Source of the DNA: Citrobacter sp. 18056 | GTDB lineage: Bacteria; Pseudomonadota; Gammaproteobacteria; Enterobacterales; Enterobacteriaceae | Length of the DNA: 64,000 bases | NCBI GenBank assembly: GCA_902706235.1 | Contig: CACSJR010000001.1 | Span: forward strand, 432,603-496,602 | Reading direction: 5' to 3' | Shown here: positions 8,961 through 17,716 of the stretch, piece by piece | Layout: every line of letters begins with the position of its first letter | Position numbering within the stretch: position 1 is the first letter of the stretch | The notes under the pieces: model-generated | The model's database searches: none | What the model was told of the DNA's origin: nothing | Seen by the model: the letters and a program-made list of their open reading frames with translations, nothing else | Translations under genes and position numbers: made by a program

Positions 8961-9103
8961 AGAGTATAAGCGGTCAGCGTGGCAGCACGCGGGACATTGC
9001 TCTACAGCCTCGGCTGTACCTCGTCAGGGGGCGGCGCATTGCGTCGTGAGCATCGCTTAGCCCCCGACAGACCGTGTACAACGTTTTGATTTGGGGGTCT
9101 TTT
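8961..9103 (+). promoter_or_regulatory. Structured 5' leader of the ABC/deaminase operon, riboswitch candidate
   Basis: The leader has a GCGTG/CACGC hairpin, the element GGGACATTGCTC (8991-9002), and a TACAGCC/GGCTGTA hairpin. After these, GTC-A-GGGGGC (9033-9042) can pair with GCCCCCGAC (9060-9068). The same CCCCC (9061-9065) can instead pair with the GGGGG Shine-Dalgarno (9093-9097) of the ATG at 9104, while AGACC pairs with GGTCT. The two pairings exclude each other, the layout of a translational switch. The oxygenase leader shares the order hairpin, GGGNCATTGCTC, hairpin. Ligand and class are unknown; xanthine-sensing (NMT1-type) RNAs are one candidate because of the transporter type. Confidence 0.55.
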
Positions 9104-10072
9104 ATGTCAATGTCGTCCGTTCGTCTGCTCACCCTGTGCGCCACGCTCAGCGCAACGTCTCTCTCCTTCGCGGCCGATAAACTGGTCCTCCAGACCACCT
9201 GGGTTGCCCAGGCGGAACAAGGCGGCTATTACCAGGCCGTCGCGGCGGGGATCTACAAAAAATACGGTCTGGACGTCGAAGTGCGCTCCGGCGGCCCGCA
9301 GCTCAATAACATGACCTTACTTTTGGCTAACCGCGCCGACGTTATCGTTAGCTACGATTTGCAGGTGCTGAAAGGCGTGGAACAGAACTTCCCGCTGAAA
9401 GCCATCGCCGCCCCGTTCCAGTTCGATCCGCAGGGGATCCTCACCCACAGCAATGTCAATTCGCTCGACGACCTGAAAGGCAAAACCGTGCTGGTGTCTG
9501 CCAGCGGTCAGGCCAGTTGGTGGCCGTGGCTGAAGAGTCAGTACAAGCTTGAAGACAGCCAGGTGCGCCCGTACACCTTCAACATGCAGCCATTCCTGGC
9601 GGATAAAAACACAGTTCAGCAGGCGTATGCCACTTCCGAAGTGCAGCAGGCAAAAGCCGCCCAGCCGGACAGCAAATTCTGGCTGTTCGCCGAGCACGGC
9701 TACCCGGCGTACGGCGGCATTCTGGTTACGCGCAACAACTTGCTGGCCGAGAAACCAGACGTAATGAAGCGCTTTGTCGAAGCATCAATGGAAGGCTGGA
9801 AAGCCTACCTGGCGGACCCCACAATCGGCAATCAGCTGATCAAGAAAGAGAATCCGCAGATGACTGACGCGGTACTGGCCTTCGGCGTGGCACAGATGAA
9901 AGCCCTGCATCTGATTGACGGTGGCGACGCGTCGAATAAAGGTCTCGGCGTGATGACTGACAAACGCTGGCAGGCAACGCGCAACTTTATGGTCAGCGCC
10001 GGATTGCTGAACAAAGAAACCGATTACAAAGCCGCGTACACCACGCAATTCTATCCGCAGGCCGCGATGTAA
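9104..10072 (+). CDS. ABC transporter substrate-binding protein, NMT1/THI5 (SsuA/TauA-like) family
   Basis: A 322-residue periplasmic binding protein. A signal peptide (MSMSSVRLLTLCATLSATSLSFA) precedes the NMT1-like fold, which begins KLVLQTTWVAQAEQGGYYQAVAAGIYKKYGLDVEV, typical of importers for nitrate, sulfonates, thiamine precursors and N-heterocycles. The first ATG in good context is 9104, behind a GGGGG ribosome-binding site; an in-frame GTG at 9074 would put 10 residues before the signal peptide. It is the first gene of a four-gene operon with ATPase, permease and amidohydrolase. The deaminase neighbour suggests a purine- or pyrimidine-like ligand (inference). Confidence 0.88.
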   Translation: MSMSSVRLLTLCATLSATSLSFAADKLVLQTTWVAQAEQGGYYQAVAAGIYKKYGLDVEVRSGGPQLNNMTLLLANRADVIVSYDLQVLKGVEQNFPLKAIAAPFQFDPQGILTHSNVNSLDDLKGKTVLVSASGQASWWPWLKSQYKLEDSQVRPYTFNMQPFLADKNTVQQAYATSEVQQAKAAQPDSKFWLFAEHGYPAYGGILVTRNNLLAEKPDVMKRFVEASMEGWKAYLADPTIGNQLIKKENPQMTDAVLAFGVAQMKALHLIDGGDASNKGLGVMTDKRWQATRNFMVSAGLLNKETDYKAAYTTQFYPQAAM

Positions 10073-10081
10073 GGAGGCGCT

Positions 10082-10900
10082 ATGCATCACGTCTTACCTT
10101 TTGAGCCGCCGGGTGCGGTGCAGCAAAATGAGGAGCCGCGCTTTTTGATGGCGCGCGGCGTAGAAAAAGTATGGCCAAACGGCACCGTCGCACTGGAACG
10201 TCTGAATCTGAATATTGGCCGTGGCGAACTGGTGTCGCTGCTCGGCCCATCGGGCTGCGGCAAAAGCACGCTGCTGAAAATGTTCGCCGGGCTGGAACAA
10301 CCCAGCGCCGGAATGCTGCGCTGGAACGGCCAGCCGTCGCTGGCACAGCAGTGCCAGATGGCGATGGTGTTTCAGGAAGCCACGCTGATGCCCTGGGCGA
10401 CCATCGAGGAAAATGTGCGACTGCCTCTGAGCCTGCGCGGTATCGGTAAAAAGGAGAGCACGCCGCAGGTGATGCAGGCGCTGCTGGCAGTCGGGCTGGA
10501 AAACTTCCTTCATGCCCGCCCGCGCGAGCTTTCCGGCGGGATGCAAATGCGCGTGGCGCTGGCCCGGGCGCTGGTGATCGCCCCGGATCTGCTGCTGATG
10601 GACGAGCCGTTCGGCGCGCTGGATGAATTTACCCGCCACAAGCTCGACGCCGATATTCGCGCGCTGTGGAGCCGTCGCAATCTGACGGTGCTGTTTGTCA
10701 CTCACAGCATTTATGAAGCGGTCTGGCTTTCGTCGCGAGTGATCGTGATGGGTGCGCGTCCGGGGCGCGTCATTGCCGATATCGAAATAGACGGTCCCGC
10801 GGTACGCGATGCGGCGTTTCGTACCTCACCCGCATTCATTCGCCAGGTGGCGCAACTTTCCGACTTACTCGAACAGGCCAGCGGAGGCGTGCATGACTAA
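10082..10900 (+). CDS. ABC transporter ATP-binding protein (SsuB/TauB-like)
   Basis: The 272-residue cytoplasmic ATPase that powers the importer. Walker A is GPSGCGKS at residues 55-62, the ABC signature LSGGM at 150-154 and Walker B LLLMDEP ending at E175, followed by an intact H-loop (FVTHSIYEA). The family handles nitrate, sulfonates and taurine. It starts 9 bases after the binding-protein stop, and its 3' end overlaps the permease start by 8 bases. Confidence 0.93.
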   Translation: MHHVLPFEPPGAVQQNEEPRFLMARGVEKVWPNGTVALERLNLNIGRGELVSLLGPSGCGKSTLLKMFAGLEQPSAGMLRWNGQPSLAQQCQMAMVFQEATLMPWATIEENVRLPLSLRGIGKKESTPQVMQALLAVGLENFLHARPRELSGGMQMRVALARALVIAPDLLLMDEPFGALDEFTRHKLDADIRALWSRRNLTVLFVTHSIYEAVWLSSRVIVMGARPGRVIADIEIDGPAVRDAAFRTSPAFIRQVAQLSDLLEQASGGVHD

Positions 10901-11687
10901 ACCCCTGATTCAGTATCCGCAGGTGCAGCGCGCACTGTGGCCGCTGCTGGTGCTGATTATTCTGCTCGCGGTCTGGGAAATCAGCTTCCGTCAGTTTGCG
11001 GTACCTGTCTACCTGGCGCCCAAACCCAGCGATATTGCTGTCACCCTGTATCAACAACACGCTGCGCTTTTGGGTAGCCTGCTGGTTACGCTGAAAGTCA
11101 CCCTGCTGGCGTTTCTGCTGGCGGTGATTACCGGCACGCTGATTGCGTTTCTTTGCGTACAGAGCCGGGTGATTGAATCGTGCCTGATGCCGTGGGCGAT
11201 CCTGTTTCAGGTCACGCCGGTGGTGGCGATCGCCCCGCTGGTGATCATCTGGATCCACAACACCACCCTGGCGCTGGTGGTCTGCGCAATGCTGGTGGCG
11301 GTATTCCCAGTTCTGACCAACACCACTCTCGGCCTGCGCAGCGTCAGCCCTGGTCTGCTAAACCTGTTTCATATCAACCAGGCCAGCCGCTGGCAGGTGC
11401 TAATGCGCCTGCGTGTGCCGAACGCGTTGCCCTATTTCTTCAGCGGATTACGCATCTCCTGCGGGCTGGCGCTGATTGGCGCTGTGGTGGCGGAATTTGT
11501 CGCCGGAACCGGCGGCTCCGGTGCCGGGCTGGCGTGGCAGATTTTGCAGGCCGGTTTTCAACTCAACCTACCTCTGATGTTCGCCGCGCTGTTCCTGATC
11601 ACCTGCACCGGCCTCGCGCTGTGGGCGCTGATGTCATTAATCACCCGACTGTGCCTGCGCGGCTGGCACGACAGTGAACTGGCCTGA
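10893..11687 (+). CDS. ABC transporter permease (SsuC/TauC-like)
   Basis: A 264-residue inner-membrane permease of the BPD_transp_1 family with about six hydrophobic segments and the cytoplasmic EAA-type loop around NLFHINQASRWQVLMRLRVPNALPY. The start at 10893 has GGAGG upstream and lies inside the end of the ATPase gene; a longer frame from 10809 lacks a ribosome-binding site. A single permease gene implies a homodimer. Confidence 0.92.
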   Translation: MTKPLIQYPQVQRALWPLLVLIILLAVWEISFRQFAVPVYLAPKPSDIAVTLYQQHAALLGSLLVTLKVTLLAFLLAVITGTLIAFLCVQSRVIESCLMPWAILFQVTPVVAIAPLVIIWIHNTTLALVVCAMLVAVFPVLTNTTLGLRSVSPGLLNLFHINQASRWQVLMRLRVPNALPYFFSGLRISCGLALIGAVVAEFVAGTGGSGAGLAWQILQAGFQLNLPLMFAALFLITCTGLALWALMSLITRLCLRGWHDSELA

Positions 11688-11695
11688 GGAAAATT

Positions 11696-13120
11696 ATGAG
11701 CTCGCTGCTGATTAAAGGCTGTACCGCCATTCTGACCGGGAATCGCGAAAAACCACGCAGTGCCGGGACCGATATTCGCGTGGCCGACGGGCGAATCGCC
11801 GCCATCGGGACGCTGACGCCAAACGCCGATGATCGGGTGATTGATGCCCGCGACTGCGTGGCGTATCCGGGCTGGGTGAACACGCATCATCACCTGTTCC
11901 AGTCGCTGCTCAAGGGCGAACCGCAAGGGCTCAACCAGAGCCTCAGCGCATGGCTGGCCTCGACGCCCTACCGTTTTCGCGGCGCGTTTGATGCAGAAAC
12001 GTTTCGCCTCGCCGCGCGAATTGGTCTGGTGGAATTAGTGCGCTCCGGCTGCACAACGGTGGCCGATCATCACTATCTGTACTGGCCGGGAATGCCGTTC
12101 GACGGGGCCGCCATTTTGTTTGAGGAAGCGCAGGCGCTTGGCGTGCGCTTCGTGCTGTGCCGGGGCGGCGCAACGCAAACGCGCGGTCTGGAAAGCACGT
12201 TGCCGACCGCGCTGCGACCCGAGCGTTTTGACGACTGGATGCAGGACGTCGAACGCCTCGCCGGGCAGTATCACCAGCTGCAGTCGGATGCGATGCGTCG
12301 CGTCGTCATGGCCCCGACCACCACGCTGCACTCAACCACCGCGCAGGAACTGCGGGAAAGCGCGCGACTGGCACGGGCGCTGGGCCTGCGTTTGCACAGC
12401 CATCTGTCGGAAACGGTCGATTATCTCGATGCATCACGGGCAAAATTCGGCATAACGCCGCTGCAGTTTTGCGCCGAACAGGACTGGATCGGCGATGACG
12501 TATGGTTCGCCCATCTGGTGAAACTGCTGCCGGAAGAAATTGCCCTACTCGGGGCCAGCGGCAGCGGTATTGCCCATTGTCCGCAAAGCAACGCCCGGCT
12601 CGGGAGCGGCATCGCGGATATCGTCGCTCTGGAACAGGCTGGTGTAAAAATATCCATCGGCGTGGACGGTGCGGCCTCCAACGAAGCCGCCGATATGCAA
12701 AGTGAAACCCACGCGGCCTGGCAGCTACAGCGCGCACGTAAAGGGATGCTCGCCCGTCCGCGCTATGACGGCGGCACCTTCGAAGGCGGCGGCGATGCGG
12801 CCACCATAGAAGATGTGATCCGCTGGGGAACGTCCGGCGGTGCAGCTGTGCTTGGGCTCGATACCGGGGAATTGCGTCCAGGAATGCCCGCCGATATCGC
12901 GCTGTATCGGCTCGACGACCCACGCTATTTCGGTTTACACGACGTGGCGATCGGCCCAGTGGCCTGCGGCGGGCGGGCGACGCTGAAAGCGCTGCTGTGT
13001 CAGGGAAAAGTGATTGTCGAAAACGACGTGATTCCAGGGCTGGATTTGCGCGAGCTGGGCGCTCAGGCGGCAGAAGCGGTTAAACGGCTCCAACAAAAAG
13101 CGGGTATGCGGGGAGGATGA
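11696..13120 (+). CDS. Amidohydrolase, 8-oxoguanine deaminase / TRZ-ATZ family
   Basis: A 474-residue TIM-barrel metal hydrolase of the cytosine deaminase-like (COG0402) group, which deaminates or dechlorinates N-heterocycles. Metal and catalytic residues are visible: H64 and H66 in NTHHHLFQ, H236 with E239 in HSHLSET, H273 in WFAHLVKL and D324 in GVDGAASNE. Its closest characterised type appears to be bacterial 8-oxoguanine deaminase; automatic annotations often call such genes hydroxydechloroatrazine ethylaminohydrolase. It is the last gene of the importer operon, starting 8 bases after the permease stop, so the imported compound is probably its substrate. Release of ammonia would fit the sigma-54 control. 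Confidence 0.85.
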   Translation: MSSLLIKGCTAILTGNREKPRSAGTDIRVADGRIAAIGTLTPNADDRVIDARDCVAYPGWVNTHHHLFQSLLKGEPQGLNQSLSAWLASTPYRFRGAFDAETFRLAARIGLVELVRSGCTTVADHHYLYWPGMPFDGAAILFEEAQALGVRFVLCRGGATQTRGLESTLPTALRPERFDDWMQDVERLAGQYHQLQSDAMRRVVMAPTTTLHSTTAQELRESARLARALGLRLHSHLSETVDYLDASRAKFGITPLQFCAEQDWIGDDVWFAHLVKLLPEEIALLGASGSGIAHCPQSNARLGSGIADIVALEQAGVKISIGVDGAASNEAADMQSETHAAWQLQRARKGMLARPRYDGGTFEGGGDAATIEDVIRWGTSGGAAVLGLDTGELRPGMPADIALYRLDDPRYFGLHDVAIGPVACGGRATLKALLCQGKVIVENDVIPGLDLRELGAQAAEAVKRLQQKAGMRGG

Positions 13121-13141
13121 TAACCCCGTAACCTCTTTTTT

Positions 13142-13209
13142 GCCCGATGGCGCTGGCGCTTATCGAGCCTACAAAACGTAGGCCTGGCAAGCATAGCGCC
13201 GCCGGGCAT
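13142..13209. repeat. REP/BIME-type palindromic pair
   Basis: Two inverted copies of an enterobacterial REP-like unit (GCCCGATGGCGCTGGCGC and the complementary GCGCCGCCGGGC end) are separated by a CCTACAAAACGTAGG palindrome. It lies in the 102-base gap between the converging deaminase and pptA genes, the usual position for mRNA 3'-end REP elements. No T tract follows. Confidence 0.75.
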
Positions 13210-13222
13210 TTAGGGCTTTTTC

Positions 13223-13453
13223 TTACAGACTGTAACCGGGCTTTTTAAGCAGCGTCTCGAGCTGGGGACCAATCTCTTTATCCCAGACCTGCGCTTTCCA
13301 GTCGGCTTCGGCTACCTGCTCCAGACCGACGCTAATTGCGCCGTCTTTACTGCCCAGATGACGGGTAATCGCAGCGGCGATATCCGCGGCCAGCGCGTCT
13401 TTTTGTTCGTCGTTTAGGTCACGGGGAAAACATTTAATGGCTACATGCGGCAT
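13223..13453 (-). CDS. pptA: 4-oxalocrotonate tautomerase-like enzyme PptA
   Basis: A 76-residue member of the tautomerase/MIF superfamily. The catalytic N-terminal proline is Pro2 (MPHVAIK), exposed after removal of Met. The C-terminal KKPGYS matches E. coli PptA (YdcE, 77 residues). Its natural substrate is not established. In K-12 it lies beside yddH; here the oxygenase/ABC/deaminase block has come between them. Confidence 0.9.
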   Translation of the reverse strand: MPHVAIKCFPRDLNDEQKDALAADIAAAITRHLGSKDGAISVGLEQVAEADWKAQVWDKEIGPQLETLLKKPGYSL

Positions 13454-13500
13454 GGTGGTCTCCTTGTTGTGTTCCCTAAAACTATCATCTTCTCAGCAGC

Positions 13501-14133
13501 TTAATTAGCGTTTTGTGCAGTTAAGATTTCGTTTTCGCTCAGGACGTGGTGCAGTTCTTCACGCTTTTCGATGTGGTCCGCAATCGCGCTCATGCGCGGG
13601 CAATTTTCGGCAAACCACGCTGCACGCGGGCCCCAGGTGCGCATCACCACGATGTACGCATCGATTAACGTGACGTTGTCACCCATCGCGTACGGTCCCA
13701 CCAGTTGACCATCCATCCATTGATACAGCGTTTTCCGGTAAGCAATACAGTTGTTTTGCAACTGCTCCGCAGCGTCAGGGGCAAAGCGTTCAGGGTAATC
13801 AGCGTAGGTAAACGTCGGATAGACGTTCGCCACCAGCCACACCAGCAGACGCTGAAACAGCGTGCGCTGCGCTGAGCCAATGGGCGGTGCCAGTTCGGGA
13901 CAATGGTCGAGGATCATCAGCGCAATGGCGGCGGATTCGGTCATTACGCTGCCATCGTCCAGCCGCAGGGTCGGCACCTGACACAGCGGATTGATTTGGG
14001 CCAGCACATCATGCTGCGGGCCGGGATTATCGAAGCCGTTCACGTCGACAAAATGGTACGGCATTTCTGCCATCGTCAGCATCACTTCGCTGATTGCCGA
14101 GCCCCAGCCCGGTACACCATAGAGCGTTAACAT
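13501..14133 (-). CDS. Glutathione S-transferase family protein
   Basis: A 210-residue cytosolic GST-like protein. The thioredoxin-fold N-terminus (LTLYGVPGWGSAISEVMLTMAEM) is followed by the glutathione-site segments VPTLRLDDGSVMTESAAIALMI, and residues from about 85 form the helical domain. Ser14 or Tyr5 could activate the thiol, but the class cannot be fixed by eye. It starts upstream of uxuA in the opposite direction and may share the 190-base control region. Confidence 0.82.
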   Translation of the reverse strand: MLTLYGVPGWGSAISEVMLTMAEMPYHFVDVNGFDNPGPQHDVLAQINPLCQVPTLRLDDGSVMTESAAIALMILDHCPELAPPIGSAQRTLFQRLLVWLVANVYPTFTYADYPERFAPDAAEQLQNNCIAYRKTLYQWMDGQLVGPYAMGDNVTLIDAYIVVMRTWGPRAAWFAENCPRMSAIADHIEKREELHHVLSENEILTAQNAN

Positions 14134-14324
14134 AGGTTTGCCTCCTACGAATGCAGAAACAAAAGTATGGACCAGATTCCTGCATAGGGGTTTTGGACTC
14201 GTCGATTGCGACTGCCCTCCGTCATCGGTCTATTTTGTGACTGATGTCGAAAAAATCAGTCTTAACAGCCCTTCACATAGATACTAGTATGGTAGGCAGG
14301 CTTTCAGTTAAAGGTGTGATGAGT

Positions 14325-15392
14325 ATGCAAATGACAATGCGCTGGTTTGGACCAGCAGAAGATAAGATTTCCCTGCAACACATACGACAGGTGCCTGGCG
14401 TGGAAGGCATTGTGGGGGCGTTGTACGATGTTCCCGTGGGCGAAGTCTGGCCAAAAGATAAAATTCTGGCGTTGGCCACGCAGGCGCGTGAAGCGGGTCT
14501 GAAGCTGGAAGTTATTGAAAGTGTGAATATTCACGATGAGATTAAAATCGGCAGCCCTGGACGCGACCGCTATATCGAGAATTATCAAACGACTATCCGC
14601 AATCTGGCTGAGATCGGTATTAAAATCATCTGCTACAACTTCATGCCGGTCTTTGACTGGATGAAGACGGATATGAACTATGTTTTAGCGGATGGCTCTC
14701 TGACGATGGCCTTTGAAAAGAAAGGCATCGACAAAAGTCTTGAAGATGTTGTTAAAGATGTTCTCGATAATTCAAACGGTTTCGCCCTGCCCGGTTGGGA
14801 GCCAGAACGTCTGGCTAAAGTGCAAGAATTGTTTGCGCAATACAAAGATGTCGATGACGACAAATTACGTGAAAATCTTGTCTATTTCCTGAAAGCCATC
14901 ATTCCGGTATGTGAAGAGGTCGGGATTAAAATGGCGATTCATCCCGACGATCCTCCCTACTCCATCTTCGGGCTGCCGCGGGTTGTGAAAAATCGAGACG
15001 ATCTTGATTGGCTGTGTAATGCAGTTGATTCCGAAGCAAATGGGATTACGTTATGCACCGGCTCAATTGCCGAAGATCCTGATAATAACGTTTACGACAT
15101 ACTGGCTGAATTTACTCAACGCAAACGTATTCATTTTGCCCACGTACGAAATATCAAGATTATTAAAGATAAAGATTTTTATGAGTCGGCTCACTTATCA
15201 CAATACGGCTCACTGGATATGTTCAAAGTAATGAAGTCGTTGCATGACAATGGCTTTGATGGCTATATTCGCCCCGACCACGGACGCTTTATTTGGGGTG
15301 AAACTGGCCGCCCCGGATACGGTTTATACGACCGGGCATTAGGTGTAACCTATCTCCTCGGCATGTGGGAAGCACTCGAAAAACAACATTAA
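14325..15392 (+). CDS. uxuA: D-mannonate dehydratase
   Basis: Converts D-mannonate to 2-keto-3-deoxy-D-gluconate in hexuronate breakdown. The 355-residue protein has the UxuA start MRWFGP and the C-terminal RPDHGR metal-site motif, with HPDDPP and the CTGS region in the barrel. Start choice: AAGGTG is 8 bases before the ATG at 14325; the ATG at 14319 is only 2 bases away, and frames beginning at 14244 add residues unlike the family. It is followed by a GntP-type permease. uxuB, uxaC and a regulator are absent here, so this may be a second, transport-linked copy. Confidence 0.92.
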   Translation: MQMTMRWFGPAEDKISLQHIRQVPGVEGIVGALYDVPVGEVWPKDKILALATQAREAGLKLEVIESVNIHDEIKIGSPGRDRYIENYQTTIRNLAEIGIKIICYNFMPVFDWMKTDMNYVLADGSLTMAFEKKGIDKSLEDVVKDVLDNSNGFALPGWEPERLAKVQELFAQYKDVDDDKLRENLVYFLKAIIPVCEEVGIKMAIHPDDPPYSIFGLPRVVKNRDDLDWLCNAVDSEANGITLCTGSIAEDPDNNVYDILAEFTQRKRIHFAHVRNIKIIKDKDFYESAHLSQYGSLDMFKVMKSLHDNGFDGYIRPDHGRFIWGETGRPGYGLYDRALGVTYLLGMWEALEKQH

Positions 15393-15449
15393 TATCCAGG
15401 CCGGCTATCCAGTCGGCATTTATTCAATACGTTGAATGCAGGTAAACAT

Positions 15450-16787
15450 ATGTCCCCCTTGCTGGCTCTTTTTTGGGTTCTGGTTGGTATCGCTCTTCTC
15501 GTCATAATGAATCTAAAATATAAATTCCACAATATATTTGCGTTGCTGATCGCGGGCATATTTGTCGCTATTATGGAAGGCATTCCAGTCGATAAAATTG
15601 TTCCGGTCATTCAGGATGGTCTCGGCGGTATTTTAGGACATCTGGCACTTATTATTATATTTGGGGCGATCATTGGCCGGTTTATGACCGAATCAGGCGC
15701 CAGCCAGCAAATTGCCGATACCGTCATTAAGCGCTGCGGCACGCGTTTCTTGTCAACCGGACTGATGTTTGTTGGCGTCATTTTTGGGATTGCGATGTTT
15801 TATGAAGTGGCATTCTTGATAGCTATGCCGCTGGTGTTGAATATTGCCAAAAAGGCGAACATTCCCTACATGAAGCTGGTTGTTCCTACGGTGGTAGGCG
15901 CCACGCTGGGACATAGTCTTTTCCCACCACAGCCTGGCCCGGTAGCGCTTATCAGTGCATTTAATGCCGATATTGTTCAGGTCTATCTTTACGGAATTAT
16001 TGTCATTATCCCTGCTCTTTTTTGCACCGGGATTTTACTGCCTAAATTTTTGCCCGGCATTAAATCAATCCCCCTGAACTCTATGATGAAACCGGTAGAA
16101 GAGAAGTCGTCAGCCGATATTCCTTCTTTTGGTATCAGCATGCTAATACCTCTGATTCCGGCCGTGCTGATGGTGGTGGCATCGGTGGTAAAGGGATTTA
16201 TGGGCGTCGATAGCGGTCTGGCAAAACTCTGCACGTTTTTAGGCAGCGCAGAAATAAGTATGCTGCTGGCAACAATGGCCGCCATTTGGTTTTTGGGTAA
16301 GAAACGAGGAATGTCCACTGAGAATATTACGCATTGTGTGAGTGATTCCATTGCCAAAATTGCCAACGTCCTGTTTGTTATCAGTGCAGGCGGGATCCTG
16401 AAGCAGGTAATTATCGTCTCAGGCGTTGGGGGGCATATTGTCAGTATTATGAGTGATGTCCCACTCTCTCCATTTATTGTCGCGTGGATAATCACGGCTA
16501 TTATTCGTATTCTCACCGGCCAGGGTGCAGTCGCAGCTATCACCTCAGCCGGCATTGTCGCGCCAATGGTTAATGCATTTCATCTGAATCCAGCGCTAAT
16601 GTGCCTGGCGGTCGCCTGTGGCAGTAATACGATAACGCTAATGTACGATGGTGGTTTCTTATTATTCAAAGAGACTTTTGGTATATCCATGAAAGATACC
16701 TTCAAAACATGGGGACTACTTGAACTCATCAGCTCGATCGTCGGATTACTGATGGTGTTGTTACTCAGCCTCATTATTACGTCATAA
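15450..16787 (+). CDS. GntP-family sugar acid:H+ permease
   Basis: A 445-residue inner-membrane permease with 12-14 hydrophobic segments, of the gluconate permease family (GntP, GntT, IdnT, and others). Family motifs include HSLFPPQPGPVALISAFNADI and GQGAVAAITSAGIVAP. The ATG at 15450 with AGG 7 bases upstream is preferred over the upstream TTG. Its position 57 bases behind uxuA suggests uptake of mannonate, fructuronate or a related aldonate (inference). The gene is AT-richer than the flanking blocks. Confidence 0.88.
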   Translation: MSPLLALFWVLVGIALLVIMNLKYKFHNIFALLIAGIFVAIMEGIPVDKIVPVIQDGLGGILGHLALIIIFGAIIGRFMTESGASQQIADTVIKRCGTRFLSTGLMFVGVIFGIAMFYEVAFLIAMPLVLNIAKKANIPYMKLVVPTVVGATLGHSLFPPQPGPVALISAFNADIVQVYLYGIIVIIPALFCTGILLPKFLPGIKSIPLNSMMKPVEEKSSADIPSFGISMLIPLIPAVLMVVASVVKGFMGVDSGLAKLCTFLGSAEISMLLATMAAIWFLGKKRGMSTENITHCVSDSIAKIANVLFVISAGGILKQVIIVSGVGGHIVSIMSDVPLSPFIVAWIITAIIRILTGQGAVAAITSAGIVAPMVNAFHLNPALMCLAVACGSNTITLMYDGGFLLFKETFGISMKDTFKTWGLLELISSIVGLLMVLLLSLIITS

Positions 16788-16816
16788 CGTTTATGCCTTT
16801 ACGCCGTGGACCCAAA

Positions 16817-17716
16817 TTATGGATAGGTGATCCCCGGCGGGTTAACGTCGGACTGCGCCACGCCCTCGCCGTCTTCACCCCAGCGCGCCAGAATACGCTG
16901 CACTTCGCTGCGTTCAATACCGCCGTTCAGCGCGGCTTGCAGGGCATACACCAGCTGATTGCCCTTTTTGGTGGTGGTCGCCACATAGGCTTTTTTGGGG
17001 CCCAGACCAACGACGGTGGTTTTCCCGCTCAATGCCGCTTTATACGCCGAAACGGACTGCGGGCCGAAGAACACGTCGGCGCGTCCGGACTGAATGTAGA
17101 GATTGGCGGAAGCGTCATCAGTCAGGTACACCGGCAGCGCAGGCGTGCGCCCTGCTTTTTCATTCTCAGCATTCCAGCCGAGTAAAATGCGCTCCTGATT
17201 CGTACCAGAACCGACAATCACCTTCTTCCCGGAGAGATCGGCCGAGCCCTTAATCGTCGTTATCGGGCTCCCCGTTTTCACCGAAAACGCCAGCGAATCG
17301 ACGCGATAGGTCGCAAAATCAAATTTCTCTTTGCGCTGTTCGGTGACCGCAATGTTCACCAGCGCCACGTCATAGCGCCCGGAAGTAATACCGAGTGGCC
17401 AGTCTTCCCACGCCGTCGGCACCAGTTTCAGTTTTAGGCCCAAACTACCCGCCAGCAGTCGGGCAATATCCGGATCGCTGCCAATCCTTGTTCGGTTATC
17501 GCTGGCCAGTAGCGCCAGCGGCGGTGAATTTAACGCAGAAATCGCCACCGTCAGCGTGCCCGGCTCGACAAACTTATAGCTGGAGGGGATCTTTGCGATC
17601 GCCGCTTCATCGCGTACTACCGGCAGCGGCTGCTCATTCGCCTTCAGGTCAATGCGCCCTTCTGCCATCGCCGAGGTGGCGCACAGCAGCCCTCCCAGAA
17701 ACATCCATTTATTCAT
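16817..17716 (-). CDS. Cystine/S-alkylcysteine-type ABC substrate-binding protein (second copy)
   Basis: A 299-residue periplasmic solute-binding protein family 3 member with signal peptide MNKWMFLGGLLCATSAMA. It is a clear paralogue of the binding protein encoded at 19924-20856: both share TSWEDWPLG-like, KEKFDFATYR and VGSGTNQE segments. It is the last gene of the leftward eight-gene operon and its start overlaps the ATPase stop by 4 bases. The context suggests N-acetylated or free S-substituted cysteines as ligand (inference). Confidence 0.86.
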   Translation of the reverse strand: MNKWMFLGGLLCATSAMAEGRIDLKANEQPLPVVRDEAAIAKIPSSYKFVEPGTLTVAISALNSPPLALLASDNRTRIGSDPDIARLLAGSLGLKLKLVPTAWEDWPLGITSGRYDVALVNIAVTEQRKEKFDFATYRVDSLAFSVKTGSPITTIKGSADLSGKKVIVGSGTNQERILLGWNAENEKAGRTPALPVYLTDDASANLYIQSGRADVFFGPQSVSAYKAALSGKTTVVGLGPKKAYVATTTKKGNQLVYALQAALNGGIERSEVQRILARWGEDGEGVAQSDVNPPGITYP

